DNA of 23,667 nucleotides from an uncultured Prevotellaceae bacterium (GCA_900543815.1 UQST01000041.1:1-23667); one strand, 5' to 3'; shown: positions 14,661 to 23,401, numbered from the stretch's first letter. A program made the numbers and translations. The notes: generated from the letters alone by a model not told the origin.

Positions 14661-15404
14661 ATGGCAACAAACATGCGTAGCGATGGTATTGTAATCATAC
14701 CTACATATAACGAAATCGAGAACATAAAGGCCATCATCACAGCGGTCACAGGGCTTGAAAAGGCGCTCGACGTGCTCATCATCGATGACGGAAGCCCCGA
14801 CGGCACAGCCTCGGTGGTGAAGGAGATGATGAGGGGAGAACTGTCGGGACGGCTGCATCTGATAGAGCGCAAAGGCAAGCTGGGACTGGGCACAGCCTAT
14901 ATCCGCGGCTTCGAATGGGCCATCGAGCAGGGCTACGACTACATCTTCGAGATGGATGCCGACTTCAGCCACAACCCCAACGACCTGCCCCGACTCTATG
15001 CAGCATGCCACGACGAGGGTTATGACGTGGCTGTGGGCAGCCGTTATATCACAGGTGTGAATGTGGTCAACTGGCCCATCGGGCGCGTGCTGATGAGCTA
15101 TTACGCTTCGGCTTACGTGCGTACGGTACTGGGCATAGGGCTGCGCGACACCACAGCAGGCTTTGTGTGCTACCGCCGCAAGGTGCTCGAAACCATCGAC
15201 CTGGAGCACATCCGCTTCAAGGGCTATGCCTTCCAGATAGAGATGAAGTATAGCGCCCTGCGCCTGGGATTCAAGATCAAGGAGGTGCCTGTGGTGTTTG
15301 TAAACCGCGAGCTGGGTACCAGCAAGATGAGCGGAGGCATCTTCAGCGAGGCTCTCTTTGGAGTGATGAGACTGAGAATGGGTAAAATCAAGGGAAGAAA
15401 ATGA
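14661..15404 (+). CDS. Polyprenol-phosphate mannosyltransferase-like GT2 (DPM1 family)
   Basis: A 247-residue family 2 glycosyltransferase with no membrane segments. It is expected to move a sugar from a nucleotide donor (GDP-mannose in characterised relatives) to a polyprenyl phosphate at the inner membrane face. Visible motifs: IIPTYNEIENI (12-22), LIIDDGSPDGT (39-49), RKGKLGLGTAYIRGF (70-84), the metal-binding MDADFSHNP (98-106), the VGSRYITG segment with NWPIGRVLMS, the DTTAGFVCY acceptor-loop motif, and a basic C-terminal end with the ELGTSKMSG motif. The compact DPM1-like form lacks the C-terminal membrane domains seen in longer homologues. The start ATG 14661 is set by the promoter; ATG 14673 is a possible alternative. 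The stop overlaps pyrC by four bases, implying coupled translation. Exact sugar is not provable here. Confidence 0.88.
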   Translation: MATNMRSDGIVIIPTYNEIENIKAIITAVTGLEKALDVLIIDDGSPDGTASVVKEMMRGELSGRLHLIERKGKLGLGTAYIRGFEWAIEQGYDYIFEMDADFSHNPNDLPRLYAACHDEGYDVAVGSRYITGVNVVNWPIGRVLMSYYASAYVRTVLGIGLRDTTAGFVCYRRKVLETIDLEHIRFKGYAFQIEMKYSALRLGFKIKEVPVVFVNRELGTSKMSGGIFSEALFGVMRLRMGKIKGRK

Positions 15405-16717
15405 TTATACGCAACGCAACGATAGTGAATGAGGGAGAACGTTTTACGGGCTCCCTCGTTGTTAAGGACGGTCTGATAGCCGACATCCTGCGCGATACGG
15501 AACTGCCCACGGATGATGAAGTGATAGATGCCACGGGGCTCTACCTGCTGCCGGGAGTAATAGATGATCATGTGCACATGCGCGAGCCGGGACTCACCCA
15601 GAAGGCCGATATGGACACAGAGACACGTGCAGCTGCGGCGGGAGGTGTGACCAGCGTGATGGACATGCCCAATGTGAAGCCGCAGACCACTTCGCTCGAA
15701 CTGCTGGAGGAGCGCTACCGCCTGGGGGCACAGAAGTGTCATGTCAACTTCGGGTTCTATCTGGGAGCCACAAGCGACAATCTGGAGGACATCAAGCAGG
15801 TGGATGTCACGCGTGTGCCTGGCGTGAAGCTCTTCATGGGCAGCAGCACGGGCAACATGCTGGTGGATGACGAGAAGGCGCTACGCGGCATCTTCGCCTC
15901 CTGCCCTACCCTGCTCATGACGCATTGCGAGGATACCGACCGCATCAACCGGCGCATGAAGGAGGCACAAGCCCAATATGGCGATGACCCTCAGGTGGTG
16001 CATCATCCCGACATCCGCGACCGCGTGGCCTGCCTTCAGAGCACTTCTCTGGCGGTCAGATTGGCGCGCGAGACTGGTGCCCGGCTGCATGTGGCTCATC
16101 TGACCACGAGTGACGAGCTGGAACTCTTCAGCCCCAATGACCCAAAGATAACAGCCGAGGCTTGTGTGGCGCATCTGCTCTGGAGCCGCGAGGACTACAG
16201 CCGTCTGGGCGCACTCATCAAGTGTAATCCTGCCATCAAGGAGGCTTCCGACCGCGATGCCCTTCGCCACGCCCTGAACGACGGACGCATACGTGTCATA
16301 GGCACCGACCATGCTCCCCATCAGCTGAGCGAGAAGCAGGGGGGCTGCAAGCGTGCCATGAGCGGTATGCCTATGGTGCAGTTCAGTCTGCCCTCCATGC
16401 TGGGACTGGTGGACGAAGGCGTCATCAGCCTCGAGCGCATGGTGGAACTCATGTGCCACAATCCGGCTTCACTCCTGCGCATCAACCGCCGTGGCTACCT
16501 GCGCAAGGGCTATCATGCCGACCTGGTACTGGTTCGTCCCAACGCCCCATGGCAGGTGACCAAGGAATGCATTCTGAGCAAATGCGGGTGGAGTCCGCGC
16601 CTGGGCGATACGCTCAACTGGCAGGTGGAGCGCACCTGGGTCAACGGCCAGCTCGTGTGGGACGGCCAGCAGGTGGATACAGGCGTGCTGGGCCAGCCCG
16701 TGCAGATAGACGCCTGA
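15401..16717 (+). CDS. pyrC: Dihydroorotase
   Basis: A 438-residue amidohydrolase, the length of the long dihydroorotase class. It interconverts N-carbamoyl-aspartate and dihydroorotate, step three of pyrimidine synthesis, in the cytoplasm. The metal site is intact: His57 and His59 in DDHVHMREPG, the candidate carboxylated Lys143 in GVKLFMGSSTGN, His175 in THCED, His233 in VAHLTTS, and Asp303 in GTDHAPH. Substrate-binding Arg61 follows the HxH motif. NPAIK, MPMVQFSLP and a C-terminal beta-sandwich segment (DLVLVRP and WVNGQLVWDG) complete the family pattern. It starts inside the stop of the glycosyltransferase gene (ATGA) and has no promoter of its own. A symmetric hairpin follows 135 nt after the stop. 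Confidence 0.94.
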   Translation: MIIRNATIVNEGERFTGSLVVKDGLIADILRDTELPTDDEVIDATGLYLLPGVIDDHVHMREPGLTQKADMDTETRAAAAGGVTSVMDMPNVKPQTTSLELLEERYRLGAQKCHVNFGFYLGATSDNLEDIKQVDVTRVPGVKLFMGSSTGNMLVDDEKALRGIFASCPTLLMTHCEDTDRINRRMKEAQAQYGDDPQVVHHPDIRDRVACLQSTSLAVRLARETGARLHVAHLTTSDELELFSPNDPKITAEACVAHLLWSREDYSRLGALIKCNPAIKEASDRDALRHALNDGRIRVIGTDHAPHQLSEKQGGCKRAMSGMPMVQFSLPSMLGLVDEGVISLERMVELMCHNPASLLRINRRGYLRKGYHADLVLVRPNAPWQVTKECILSKCGWSPRLGDTLNWQVERTWVNGQLVWDGQQVDTGVLGQPVQIDA

Positions 16718-16851
16718 CAGAAGCCAAGCGGGTGCCAAGGGCTGGAAAACTGATGCCCCACGGCCTGGCAACCAGGCTGCTTTTCAAGAGCCAACAAGAA
16801 GGACAATCCAAAGGAGCCGACAGACTCGTCTTCTTCAACTAAAGAAAATAA

Positions 16852-16893
16852 TAAAGGCTGTGCCGAAGTTTGATGCTTCAAGCACAGCCTTTA
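16852..16893. terminator. Bidirectional terminator between pyrC and the beta-galactosidase gene
   Basis: TAAAGGCTGTGC (16852-16863) and GCACAGCCTTTA (16882-16893) form a perfect 12-bp stem, with a further GAAG/CTTC pairing in the 18-nt loop. It sits between convergent genes, 22 nt from the beta-galactosidase stop and 135 nt from the pyrC stop. The stem ends are A/T rich on both sides, fitting termination from either direction. Confidence 0.75.
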
Positions 16894-16915
16894 CTATATA
16901 TATAATGTATTGCCC

Positions 16916-19900
16916 TTATTTGACAGGCTCTATCACGAAGGTATAGCTGTAGGATTTCTCGGTCAGCTCATACTTTTGCAGAGGGCCGGGGCCACAACTG
17001 GCGTTGCCCAGTCCGCGCATGGCGGCATCCAGATGCAGCACCACCTCAGGACGGTAGATGCTCTTCAGCTGATGATGGTACTTCACCTGCCACATCTCCT
17101 CGTCGGAATAGTGGAGGGCGCTGAAGCCCAGGTTGCCTGCCAGCAGACGTACCCTCAGGCCATGTCCCTGCTTGTCGGTCAGGGTGAGCCAGTTCACTCC
17201 CCAGCGCTCGCCCATGCTCGTGGGCTTGATGTACTTCTCGGTCATGCCGGTCACGGTATTGTGATAGCGGCCCACGAAGGCGGCATCCTGGCGGTCGGGA
17301 TAGTTCTCTATGGGACCGTGTCCGAGCCACTCCACCTGCTCCAGACTGCCGTCGAGAACAGCCTGCAGGCCCAGTCGTGAGAAGTCCTGGTTCTGCGTGT
17401 TGCCCATGCTGCACTCCACTTCGATGTGGCCGTTGGGCGTGATGCGATAGGATGTCTGCACGGGCACCTGGGTGCGTGCGTTATGTCCGGCTGATACGTT
17501 CTGTATCACGCACACCACGACGGTGTCGCCCTTCTGGGTCTTGTTGAGCTGCACGTCCTTGGTCTGGATGGCTGTTCCCAGATTGCCCCTGCGGTCGTTG
17601 CTGATGCTTCGGTAGCCGTTGAACAGGAAGCTGCCGCCCAGAGCGCGCTCCTGAGGAGCCAGCATATTCTTGCCCGAATAGGTAATCTGCGACAGGGCAC
17701 CGCTCTTCTTGTCGAAGCTCACGGCAAACTCCTTGCCCTGGATGAGCAGCTTGCCGTCCTTGTCCTCGGCTGTCAGGGGCTGGGCTGCTGCCAGTTCCAT
17801 AGGCTCCACCACGGGAACTCCGCCCAGGGCTATCTGCTCTGCTGCCACCTCATGTCCTGCCTGTGCCCATGTGGTGTGCTGGCGGAGGCGGAGCGAGAGG
17901 TTGAGGTGATACATGCCCGCAGCCTCGGGAGCAGTGGCAGGCATATCGATGAAGGCGCTGTCGCCTGCGGCAATGGCGGGCAGAGTGACGATACCGCTCT
18001 GGATGGTCTGTCCGTCACGCAGGAGCGAGTAAGACAGCTGGAAGCCATCGAGCGAAATGAATGCGTAGCGGTTGCGGATGCGCAGCTTGCCGTCGGGCAT
18101 CTGCTTGAAATCCACATACTGATACACTTTCTTCACCTGCTCCAGCTTGGGTGTCACCTCACGCTCCGCGGTGATGATGCCGTTGCAGCAGAAGTCCTGG
18201 TCGTTGGGGAAGTCGCCGAATCCGCCGCCATAATAGAGGTGGTGGGCAGGCTCGCCCCACTTGCGCAGGCCCTGATCTACCCAGTCCCAGATGCAGCCGC
18301 CTATCATGCGCTTGCTCTCAAACTCGATATAGTCCCAATACTCCTGCAGGTTGCCGATGGCGTTGCCCATAGCGTGGGCATATTCGCACAGGAAATAGGG
18401 GCGACCCTGCTTGCTGGCGTCAGTATCCTCGTGGTGCACCGCGGACATGCTGGGATACATACGGCTGTCCATATCGGCCACCTCATTCATTCCTTCATAA
18501 TGTATCAGTCGGCCGTCCAGCTCCTGGATGGCCTTCTTGCATGCCACGAAGTTGTCGCCGCCTCCGCACTCGTTACCCATGCTCCAGAAGATGACGGCAG
18601 GATGATTGCGGTCGCGCAGCACCATACGCACCTGGCGATCTACATACTGGGGCATCCATGAAGGCGTGCGGCTCAGGCGATGGTTGCCGTGGCATTCCAC
18701 GTCGGCCTCGTCCATCATGTAGAGTCCGTAGTAGTCGCAAAGGGCGTAGAAGCGTGGGTCGTTGGGATAATGGCTCGTGCGAACCGTATTGAGGTTGTAT
18801 TGCTTCATCAGCAGCACGTCCCTCATCATGCTCTCCAGAGGCACGGCCTTGCCGTATGTGGGGTCGGTGTCGTGGCGGTTGGCACCCTTGAAGAACACGC
18901 GGCTGTTGTTGATGTACACCCGTCCGCCCCGGTTCTCTATCTTACGGAAACCGTACTTCTGGGTGCTGATATCGCCGTTGATGGTCACGTTTACCGTATA
19001 GAGGTTAGGCGTTTCGGCAGTCCACAGGAGCGGGTTCTTCACGTCCATGGTCATGTTCAGGGTAGCTGTGCCGCCCTTGGCCACAGGCTCGGAGTGTCCC
19101 ACGATTCCCTTCGCCACCGTCTTGCCGTCGGGACCGATGAGAGCCACATCGGCCTTGATGTCGCGCACCTTCTTGCCCATATTGAGCACCTGCAACTGCA
19201 CGTTCAGCTTGGCCTGCTTGAGGTCGTTGCTCAGCTGGGTGGTGAGATACACGTCCTGGGTGTGGAGCTTCTGTCTGGCCTCCAGATACACCTCGCGATG
19301 GATGCCGCTCATGCGGAACATGTCCTGGTCCTCGAGGTACGAACCGTCTGACCAGCGATAGACCTCCACGCACACGAGGTTGTCATTGCCGGGCTTCAGG
19401 AAGCGTGTCACGTTGAACTCGCAGTCGTTGTTGGGGCATTGTGTGTAGCCCACTTTCTTGCCGTTCACCCACACGTAGGCGGCGCTATACACGCCATTGA
19501 AGTGCAGATATATCTCTCGTCCGTCCCATGCGGCAGGCACTTTCACCATACGGCGGTAGCTGCCCACGGCATTAGGCTCGTTCAGGATGGTGTAGCCGTC
19601 CTGTCCCTTGATGAAGGGAGGCAAGTTGCGGAAGGGATAGGTCACATTGGTATAGATGGGTGTGCCGTAGCCCTGCATCTCCCAGCACGAAGGCACGGGT
19701 ATCTGCTTCCACTCCTTGTCGTTGAAACCGGGCTTGTAGAAGTCCATGGGTCTGTCCTCGGGCTTTGCCGACCAGTGGAACTGCCACATGCCGTTGAGCG
19801 AGAGGCGCAGGCTGCTGTTGGGGCTGAGCCAAGGCTTCTCATAGGCTTCGTCGCCCCGCATCTCGCTCTCGTTGGCATAGAGCAGCATGGTGGCACGTCC

Positions 19901-20473
19901 GGGCTCCTTGTTTATCCCAAAGATGGTCTCGTTCTCCCAGTCGTTCTTGCTCCGATCCACATTGGACTCCACGGTTATCTTCAGATTGGTCTTCACCAGA
20001 CGCCACTGCACGGCCTCGTCAGAGTCCTGGGCCTTCACCTGCCACACGGGGCCGCCGGGCTGGCAGTTGTCGTCGTAGCCCAGCTTGAGTCCGCCAGCCG
20101 CACTTGTGAGGGTGTAGGTGTCGCCCTCCACAGGGGTCAACTTCCATTGCTGGTTGGCGTTTCCGGGGTTCACGTCCCAAGGGCACACCTTGCCCGGCTG
20201 AGTGTCGTTGTTGCCGTTGTCGAGGGCCATCTGGGTCTGCGGATTGACCAGCGTGAAGTATCCCGCGCGGTCCGACTTCTGGATGTACCACACCTGGTTG
20301 CCCGACTTCTTGTTCACCGGGTTGAAGGTCATGGAGCTTCCCGTACATTCCAGGGCCAGTCCGTCACTTATCTCCAGACGGTAGCCCTGTGTGGGCGAGA
20401 ATTCCTGAGCCGCACCCGTGGTCCATGGGGCCAGAAGGGCAAGCAGCATCAGAGCCATTTTGATTGATTTCAT
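16916..20473 (-). CDS. Secreted GH2 beta-galactosidase with N-terminal ricin-like domain
   Basis: A 1185-residue exported enzyme. A signal peptide (MKSIKMALMLLALLAPWTTG, cleavage near AAQ) precedes a ricin-type beta-trefoil region at about 28-165 with repeated NQVWYIQ, NQQWKLTP and VQWRLV (QxW-type) motifs. A GH2 sugar-binding domain (about 220-400, SLNGMWQFHW, PSCWEMQGYGTPIYTN), an Ig-like domain (about 405-510) and the TIM barrel (about 520-800) follow. Glu635 in SMGNECGGGD is the acid/base and Glu697 in LCEYAHAMGN the nucleophile. The C-terminus from about 914 is the LacZ-type small-chain (Bgal_small) domain. Beta-galactoside hydrolysis in the periplasm or at the surface is expected; the linkage specificity is unknown. 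It has its own promoter box at 20517-20524, no Shine-Dalgarno sequence, and no SusC/SusD partner in the window. Confidence 0.93.
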   Translation of the reverse strand: MKSIKMALMLLALLAPWTTGAAQEFSPTQGYRLEISDGLALECTGSSMTFNPVNKKSGNQVWYIQKSDRAGYFTLVNPQTQMALDNGNNDTQPGKVCPWDVNPGNANQQWKLTPVEGDTYTLTSAAGGLKLGYDDNCQPGGPVWQVKAQDSDEAVQWRLVKTNLKITVESNVDRSKNDWENETIFGINKEPGRATMLLYANESEMRGDEAYEKPWLSPNSSLRLSLNGMWQFHWSAKPEDRPMDFYKPGFNDKEWKQIPVPSCWEMQGYGTPIYTNVTYPFRNLPPFIKGQDGYTILNEPNAVGSYRRMVKVPAAWDGREIYLHFNGVYSAAYVWVNGKKVGYTQCPNNDCEFNVTRFLKPGNDNLVCVEVYRWSDGSYLEDQDMFRMSGIHREVYLEARQKLHTQDVYLTTQLSNDLKQAKLNVQLQVLNMGKKVRDIKADVALIGPDGKTVAKGIVGHSEPVAKGGTATLNMTMDVKNPLLWTAETPNLYTVNVTINGDISTQKYGFRKIENRGGRVYINNSRVFFKGANRHDTDPTYGKAVPLESMMRDVLLMKQYNLNTVRTSHYPNDPRFYALCDYYGLYMMDEADVECHGNHRLSRTPSWMPQYVDRQVRMVLRDRNHPAVIFWSMGNECGGGDNFVACKKAIQELDGRLIHYEGMNEVADMDSRMYPSMSAVHHEDTDASKQGRPYFLCEYAHAMGNAIGNLQEYWDYIEFESKRMIGGCIWDWVDQGLRKWGEPAHHLYYGGGFGDFPNDQDFCCNGIITAEREVTPKLEQVKKVYQYVDFKQMPDGKLRIRNRYAFISLDGFQLSYSLLRDGQTIQSGIVTLPAIAAGDSAFIDMPATAPEAAGMYHLNLSLRLRQHTTWAQAGHEVAAEQIALGGVPVVEPMELAAAQPLTAEDKDGKLLIQGKEFAVSFDKKSGALSQITYSGKNMLAPQERALGGSFLFNGYRSISNDRRGNLGTAIQTKDVQLNKTQKGDTVVVCVIQNVSAGHNARTQVPVQTSYRITPNGHIEVECSMGNTQNQDFSRLGLQAVLDGSLEQVEWLGHGPIENYPDRQDAAFVGRYHNTVTGMTEKYIKPTSMGERWGVNWLTLTDKQGHGLRVRLLAGNLGFSALHYSDEEMWQVKYHHQLKSIYRPEVVLHLDAAMRGLGNASCGPGPLQKYELTEKSYSYTFVIEPVK

Positions 20474-20516
20474 AATAATAATGTATTATTTTGGGGTTAA
20501 AGAGTAATTCTTGTGG

Positions 20517-20524
20517 CAAAGATA
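20517..20524 (-). promoter_or_regulatory. -7 promoter box for the beta-galactosidase gene
   Basis: On the minus strand 20524-20517 reads TATCTTTG, matching TAnnTTTG, 44 nt before the start at 20473. No clear -33 TTTG. It lies only 23 bp from the oppositely directed box at 20547-20554, so the two polymerase footprints would overlap. Confidence 0.6.
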
Positions 20525-20546
20525 ATGCACTTTTGCGTAAAATCGC

Positions 20547-20554
20547 TAACTTTG
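20547..20554 (+). promoter_or_regulatory. -7 promoter box for the ABM monooxygenase gene
   Basis: TAACTTTG matches TAnnTTTG, 48 nt before the ATG at 20602. The -33 position has no TTTG. It is back to back with the beta-galactosidase promoter. Confidence 0.55.
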
Positions 20555-20601
20555 CTATGAGAAAAGACATAAAACCCTATATAATAAGAAAGGAGAAAGA
20601 T

Positions 20602-20880
20602 ATGATCAGAGTAAATTGTTTCTTCCAGGCCAAGGAAGGAGAGTACCAGCGTGCGCTGGAGGCCGCCATCGCACTTGTGGCCAAGAGCCGCAGCCACCAG
20701 GGATGTGTATCTTATGACGCATTCGAGAGCGCCACACGTGCCGATGTGTTTGCCATCGTGGAGACCTGGGAAAACCAGGCTGTGCTCGATGCACACATGG
20801 CCACACCCGAGTTTGCCGAGTATGTGGGCATCATACAGGAATGCGGCGAGCTGAAGGTGGAAGTGATGGAGAAGAAGTGA
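20602..20880 (+). CDS. ABM-domain protein, putative quinol monooxygenase (YgiN-like)
   Basis: A 92-residue single antibiotic-biosynthesis-monooxygenase domain with a dimeric ferredoxin-like fold expected. It has the family pattern MIRVNCFFQAKEG, then SHQGCVSYDAFES, then the signature ETWENQAVLDAHMATPEF, in which His72 is the conserved ABM histidine. Relatives such as YgiN act on quinols or related small aromatic compounds without a bound cofactor; the substrate here is unknown. The start is fixed by one of the few strong ribosome binding sites in the window (AAGGAG at 20590-20595, 6 nt before the ATG); a longer reading from 20491 would run through the promoter. A hairpin follows 31 nt after the stop. 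Confidence 0.87.
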   Translation: MIRVNCFFQAKEGEYQRALEAAIALVAKSRSHQGCVSYDAFESATRADVFAIVETWENQAVLDAHMATPEFAEYVGIIQECGELKVEVMEKK

Positions 20881-20911
20881 GGCTTCTGCCCTACACACAA
20901 TAGCAGAAAGT

Positions 20912-20952
20912 GAAGAGCCATACCGGGCAGAACGCCTTGGGAATGGCTCTTC
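20912..20952 (+). terminator. Hairpin terminator after the ABM gene
   Basis: GAAGAGCCAT (20912-20921) pairs perfectly with ATGGCTCTTC (20943-20952) around a 21-nt loop, and flanking AGCA/TGCT bases can extend it with a bulge. It separates the ABM gene from the mltG promoter. The T-tract after it is short. Confidence 0.6.
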
Positions 20953-21010
20953 TGCTTTGGTTTCTGCACATAAAAGTGCCATTCTGCCCATCAGACTGGA
21001 CAGAAAAACG

Positions 21011-21018
21011 TAACTTTG
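21011..21018 (+). promoter_or_regulatory. -7 promoter box for mltG
   Basis: TAACTTTG matches TAnnTTTG, 21 nt before the ATG at 21040. It overlaps the alternative TTG start at 21016, which is therefore rejected. No clear -33 box. Confidence 0.55.
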
Positions 21019-21039
21019 TGCATCAAGAATCAAGACAAA

Positions 21040-22098
21040 ATGGAAGAAATGGAGAAGAACGGGCAGGCTGAAAAGCCGAAAAACCCCGATGGAATGGGCA
21101 AAAAAGGAATTCTGCTGGCCCTTGCGGGTGTGCTGCTGGTGCTGGCGGTGGCCCTATGTGTGGTGCTGGCGGGACTGCTGTTGCCCCGCAGCCAATGGAC
21201 GGCAGGCGAGGACAGTTGCCTCTATATCGACCGCGACGACACGATGGATTCGGTAAAGATAAAGAGCCGCTTGGGCTGGAGGATGGGGCTGTGCGCCAGT
21301 CTCCTTAATTATCATGTGCGCACGGGACGCTACGAGACGCGCGACCAGAATGCCCTGTCGCTCTTCCGCCGCCTCCGAAACGGCCAGCAGGAGCCTGTAC
21401 AGCTCATCATCCCATCCGTACGCACCATGGACCGCATGGCGCAATATCTGGCCAGCCACCTGATGATGGACAGCACAGAGGTAGTCCGATTCATGGCCGA
21501 CAGCAGCCGGTGTGCCCTCTTGGGTTACTCCAGTCAGCAGTTGCCAGCCCTCTTTGTGCCAAATACTTATGAAGTGTATTGGGATACCAGCATCGACCAC
21601 TTCATGCACAGGATGCTCACCGAGCACAACCACTTCTGGCAGGGCGAACGGGAGCAGCAGGCCAAGGCATGCGGACTGACCCCCGTGGAGGTGTGCACGC
21701 TGGCAAGCATAGTGGATGAGGAGACGGCCAACAAGGCCGAGAAGCCCGACATAGCCGCTATGTACATCAACCGCCTAAGGCTGGGTATGCCGCTCCAGGC
21801 TGACCCTACGGTGAAATTCGCCGTGGGCGACTTCACGCTCCGCCGCATCTATCACGAGCATCTCAAGGCCCAAAGCCCCTACAACACCTATCAGAACCTG
21901 GGGCTGCCTCCCGGTCCCATCCGCGTGGCCAGCATCGACGGGATAGATGCCGTGCTCCATCACACGCAGCATCCCTATTTGTATATGTGTGCCAAGGAGG
22001 ACTTCTCGGGCACCCACCGCTTTGCTGCCACCTATCAGGAGCATCTGCAGAACGCCCGCAGGTATGCCAAGGCGCTCAACGAACGCGGCATCCATTAG
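21040..22098 (+). CDS. mltG: Endolytic transglycosylase MltG
   Basis: A 352-residue YceG-family membrane-anchored lytic transglycosylase that cuts nascent peptidoglycan strands and helps set glycan length. A short charged N-terminus is followed by one membrane segment (about 23-48, KGILLALAGVLLVLAVALCV), a LysM-like region, and the catalytic domain with LFVPNTYEVYW (171-181), ASIVDEETANKAEKP (222-236), INRLRLGMPLQADPTVKFA (243-261), and NTYQNLGLPPGPI. The block that reads ASIVEKE in E. coli is ASIVDEE here, so the first acidic residue is Asp226; Glu228 remains. The ATG at 21040 is supported by the promoter box at 21011-21018. The acyltransferase gene follows after 49 nt and is probably cotranscribed. 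Confidence 0.92.
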   Translation: MEEMEKNGQAEKPKNPDGMGKKGILLALAGVLLVLAVALCVVLAGLLLPRSQWTAGEDSCLYIDRDDTMDSVKIKSRLGWRMGLCASLLNYHVRTGRYETRDQNALSLFRRLRNGQQEPVQLIIPSVRTMDRMAQYLASHLMMDSTEVVRFMADSSRCALLGYSSQQLPALFVPNTYEVYWDTSIDHFMHRMLTEHNHFWQGEREQQAKACGLTPVEVCTLASIVDEETANKAEKPDIAAMYINRLRLGMPLQADPTVKFAVGDFTLRRIYHEHLKAQSPYNTYQNLGLPPGPIRVASIDGIDAVLHHTQHPYLYMCAKEDFSGTHRFAATYQEHLQNARRYAKALNERGIH

Positions 22099-22147
22099 GC
22101 GATACCAAACTATAAGACAGAATATTAACCCAAAACCGATTTTTGAT

Positions 22148-23272
22148 ATGCAAGCAAACGCAACCAAGCCGCAGAGGCTGGAATCGCTCGATGCCCTCCG
22201 GGGCTTCGACATGCTCTTCATCATGGGAGGGGCGGCTGTCATCACGGCCATAGCAGGCTTCTTCCCCGACAGCGCCGCCTGGCAGACCGTGGCCGAACAG
22301 ATGACCCACGCCAGCTGGGACGGACTGCGCCACCACGACACCATCTTCCCCCTGTTCCTGTTCATTGCAGGCTGCTCGTTCCCCTTCTCGCTCGAGAAGC
22401 AGCGCCAGCGTGGAATGAGCCATTCTGCCATCGTGCTCAAGGCCATCAAGCGTGGCTTCATGCTCATGGCTCTGGGATGGGTGTGCAACGGCATCCTGAA
22501 GCTCCAGTTTGCCGAACTGCGCTTCTGGAGCGTGCTTGCGCGCATAGGCATGGCATGGATGTGTGCAGCCCTCATCTACATGCACGTGCACAGCCTCAAG
22601 CGCATACTGCTGATAGTGGCAGGCTTGCTGGTGGGCTACAGTATCATCTCCAGTCTGGTGGTGGCGCCCGACGCGCCCGGTGCCGCAGCTCTCACGCGTG
22701 AGGGAAATATAGCCTGCTATATCGACCGCACGCTCTTCGATGCCCATTGCTACAGGCCCGACTATGACCCCGAAGGCCTCTTCTCCACCATTCCCGCCAT
22801 CGGTACGGCTCTCTTGGGTATGCTGGCAGGCCGATGGATAAAGACCGAGAAAGAAGGGCTCACAGGCACCCGCAAGGCGCTGGGAATGCTGGCGGCAGGC
22901 GTGGCGCTGGGCATCCTGGGCTACCTGTGGAGTTTCTGGACTCCCATCAACAAGGCCTTGTGGTCCAGCTCCTTCGTGTGCGCAGTGGCCTGCTACTCCC
23001 TCATCATGCTGGCCCTCTTCTATTATATAATAGATGTGAAGCGCTGGCGCGGCTGGGATTTCTTCTTCGTGGTCATCGGCATGAACTCCATAGCCATCTA
23101 CATGCTGCCCCGCTTCGTCAACTTCGACTTCATGCGTGACCGCCTCCTGGGCGGCGTGATTTCACTCCTGCCCGAGAGCATCTACTCCGTGGTGGAGCCC
23201 ACCAGCTATATCATCACCTGGTGGATATTCCTCTATATCATGTATCGCTACAAGATATTCCTGAAGGTGTAA
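22148..23272 (+). CDS. DUF5009/NagX-like multi-pass membrane acyltransferase
   Basis: A 374-residue integral membrane protein with about ten hydrophobic segments. It starts RLESLDALRGFDMLFIMGG, the family N-terminus, followed by HASWDGLRHHDTIFPLFLFIAG (residues 54-75). This His and Asp pattern is shared with heparan-alpha-glucosaminide N-acetyltransferase (HGSNAT), COG4299 and NagX. Such proteins are proposed to acetylate amino sugars across the membrane using cytoplasmic acetyl-CoA, or to take part in amino-sugar uptake; the substrate here is not known. The ATG at 22148 is chosen because the family motif starts just after it; a longer frame back to 21947 overlaps mltG and is implausible. There is no Shine-Dalgarno sequence. 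A strong hairpin follows at 23402. Confidence 0.88.
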   Translation: MQANATKPQRLESLDALRGFDMLFIMGGAAVITAIAGFFPDSAAWQTVAEQMTHASWDGLRHHDTIFPLFLFIAGCSFPFSLEKQRQRGMSHSAIVLKAIKRGFMLMALGWVCNGILKLQFAELRFWSVLARIGMAWMCAALIYMHVHSLKRILLIVAGLLVGYSIISSLVVAPDAPGAAALTREGNIACYIDRTLFDAHCYRPDYDPEGLFSTIPAIGTALLGMLAGRWIKTEKEGLTGTRKALGMLAAGVALGILGYLWSFWTPINKALWSSSFVCAVACYSLIMLALFYYIIDVKRWRGWDFFFVVIGMNSIAIYMLPRFVNFDFMRDRLLGGVISLLPESIYSVVEPTSYIITWWIFLYIMYRYKIFLKV

Positions 23273-23401
23273 TCTTCCATCTTGGGACAAGCAAGCGATT
23301 CTGAGCGCAGAAAGGTTTGTCTGGTGCTACCCTTCCGATGGGGACACAAAGGCGACAGCAGGGCGCGTAAAAGCAAAATACAGCCCATTACAGAATGACA
23401 T

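Noticed and set aside
14520..15209. Upstream extension of guaA to 739 codons
   Set aside because: It would run across the guaA promoter box and antisense through the glycosyltransferase gene; the conserved GuaA N-terminus is at 14519.
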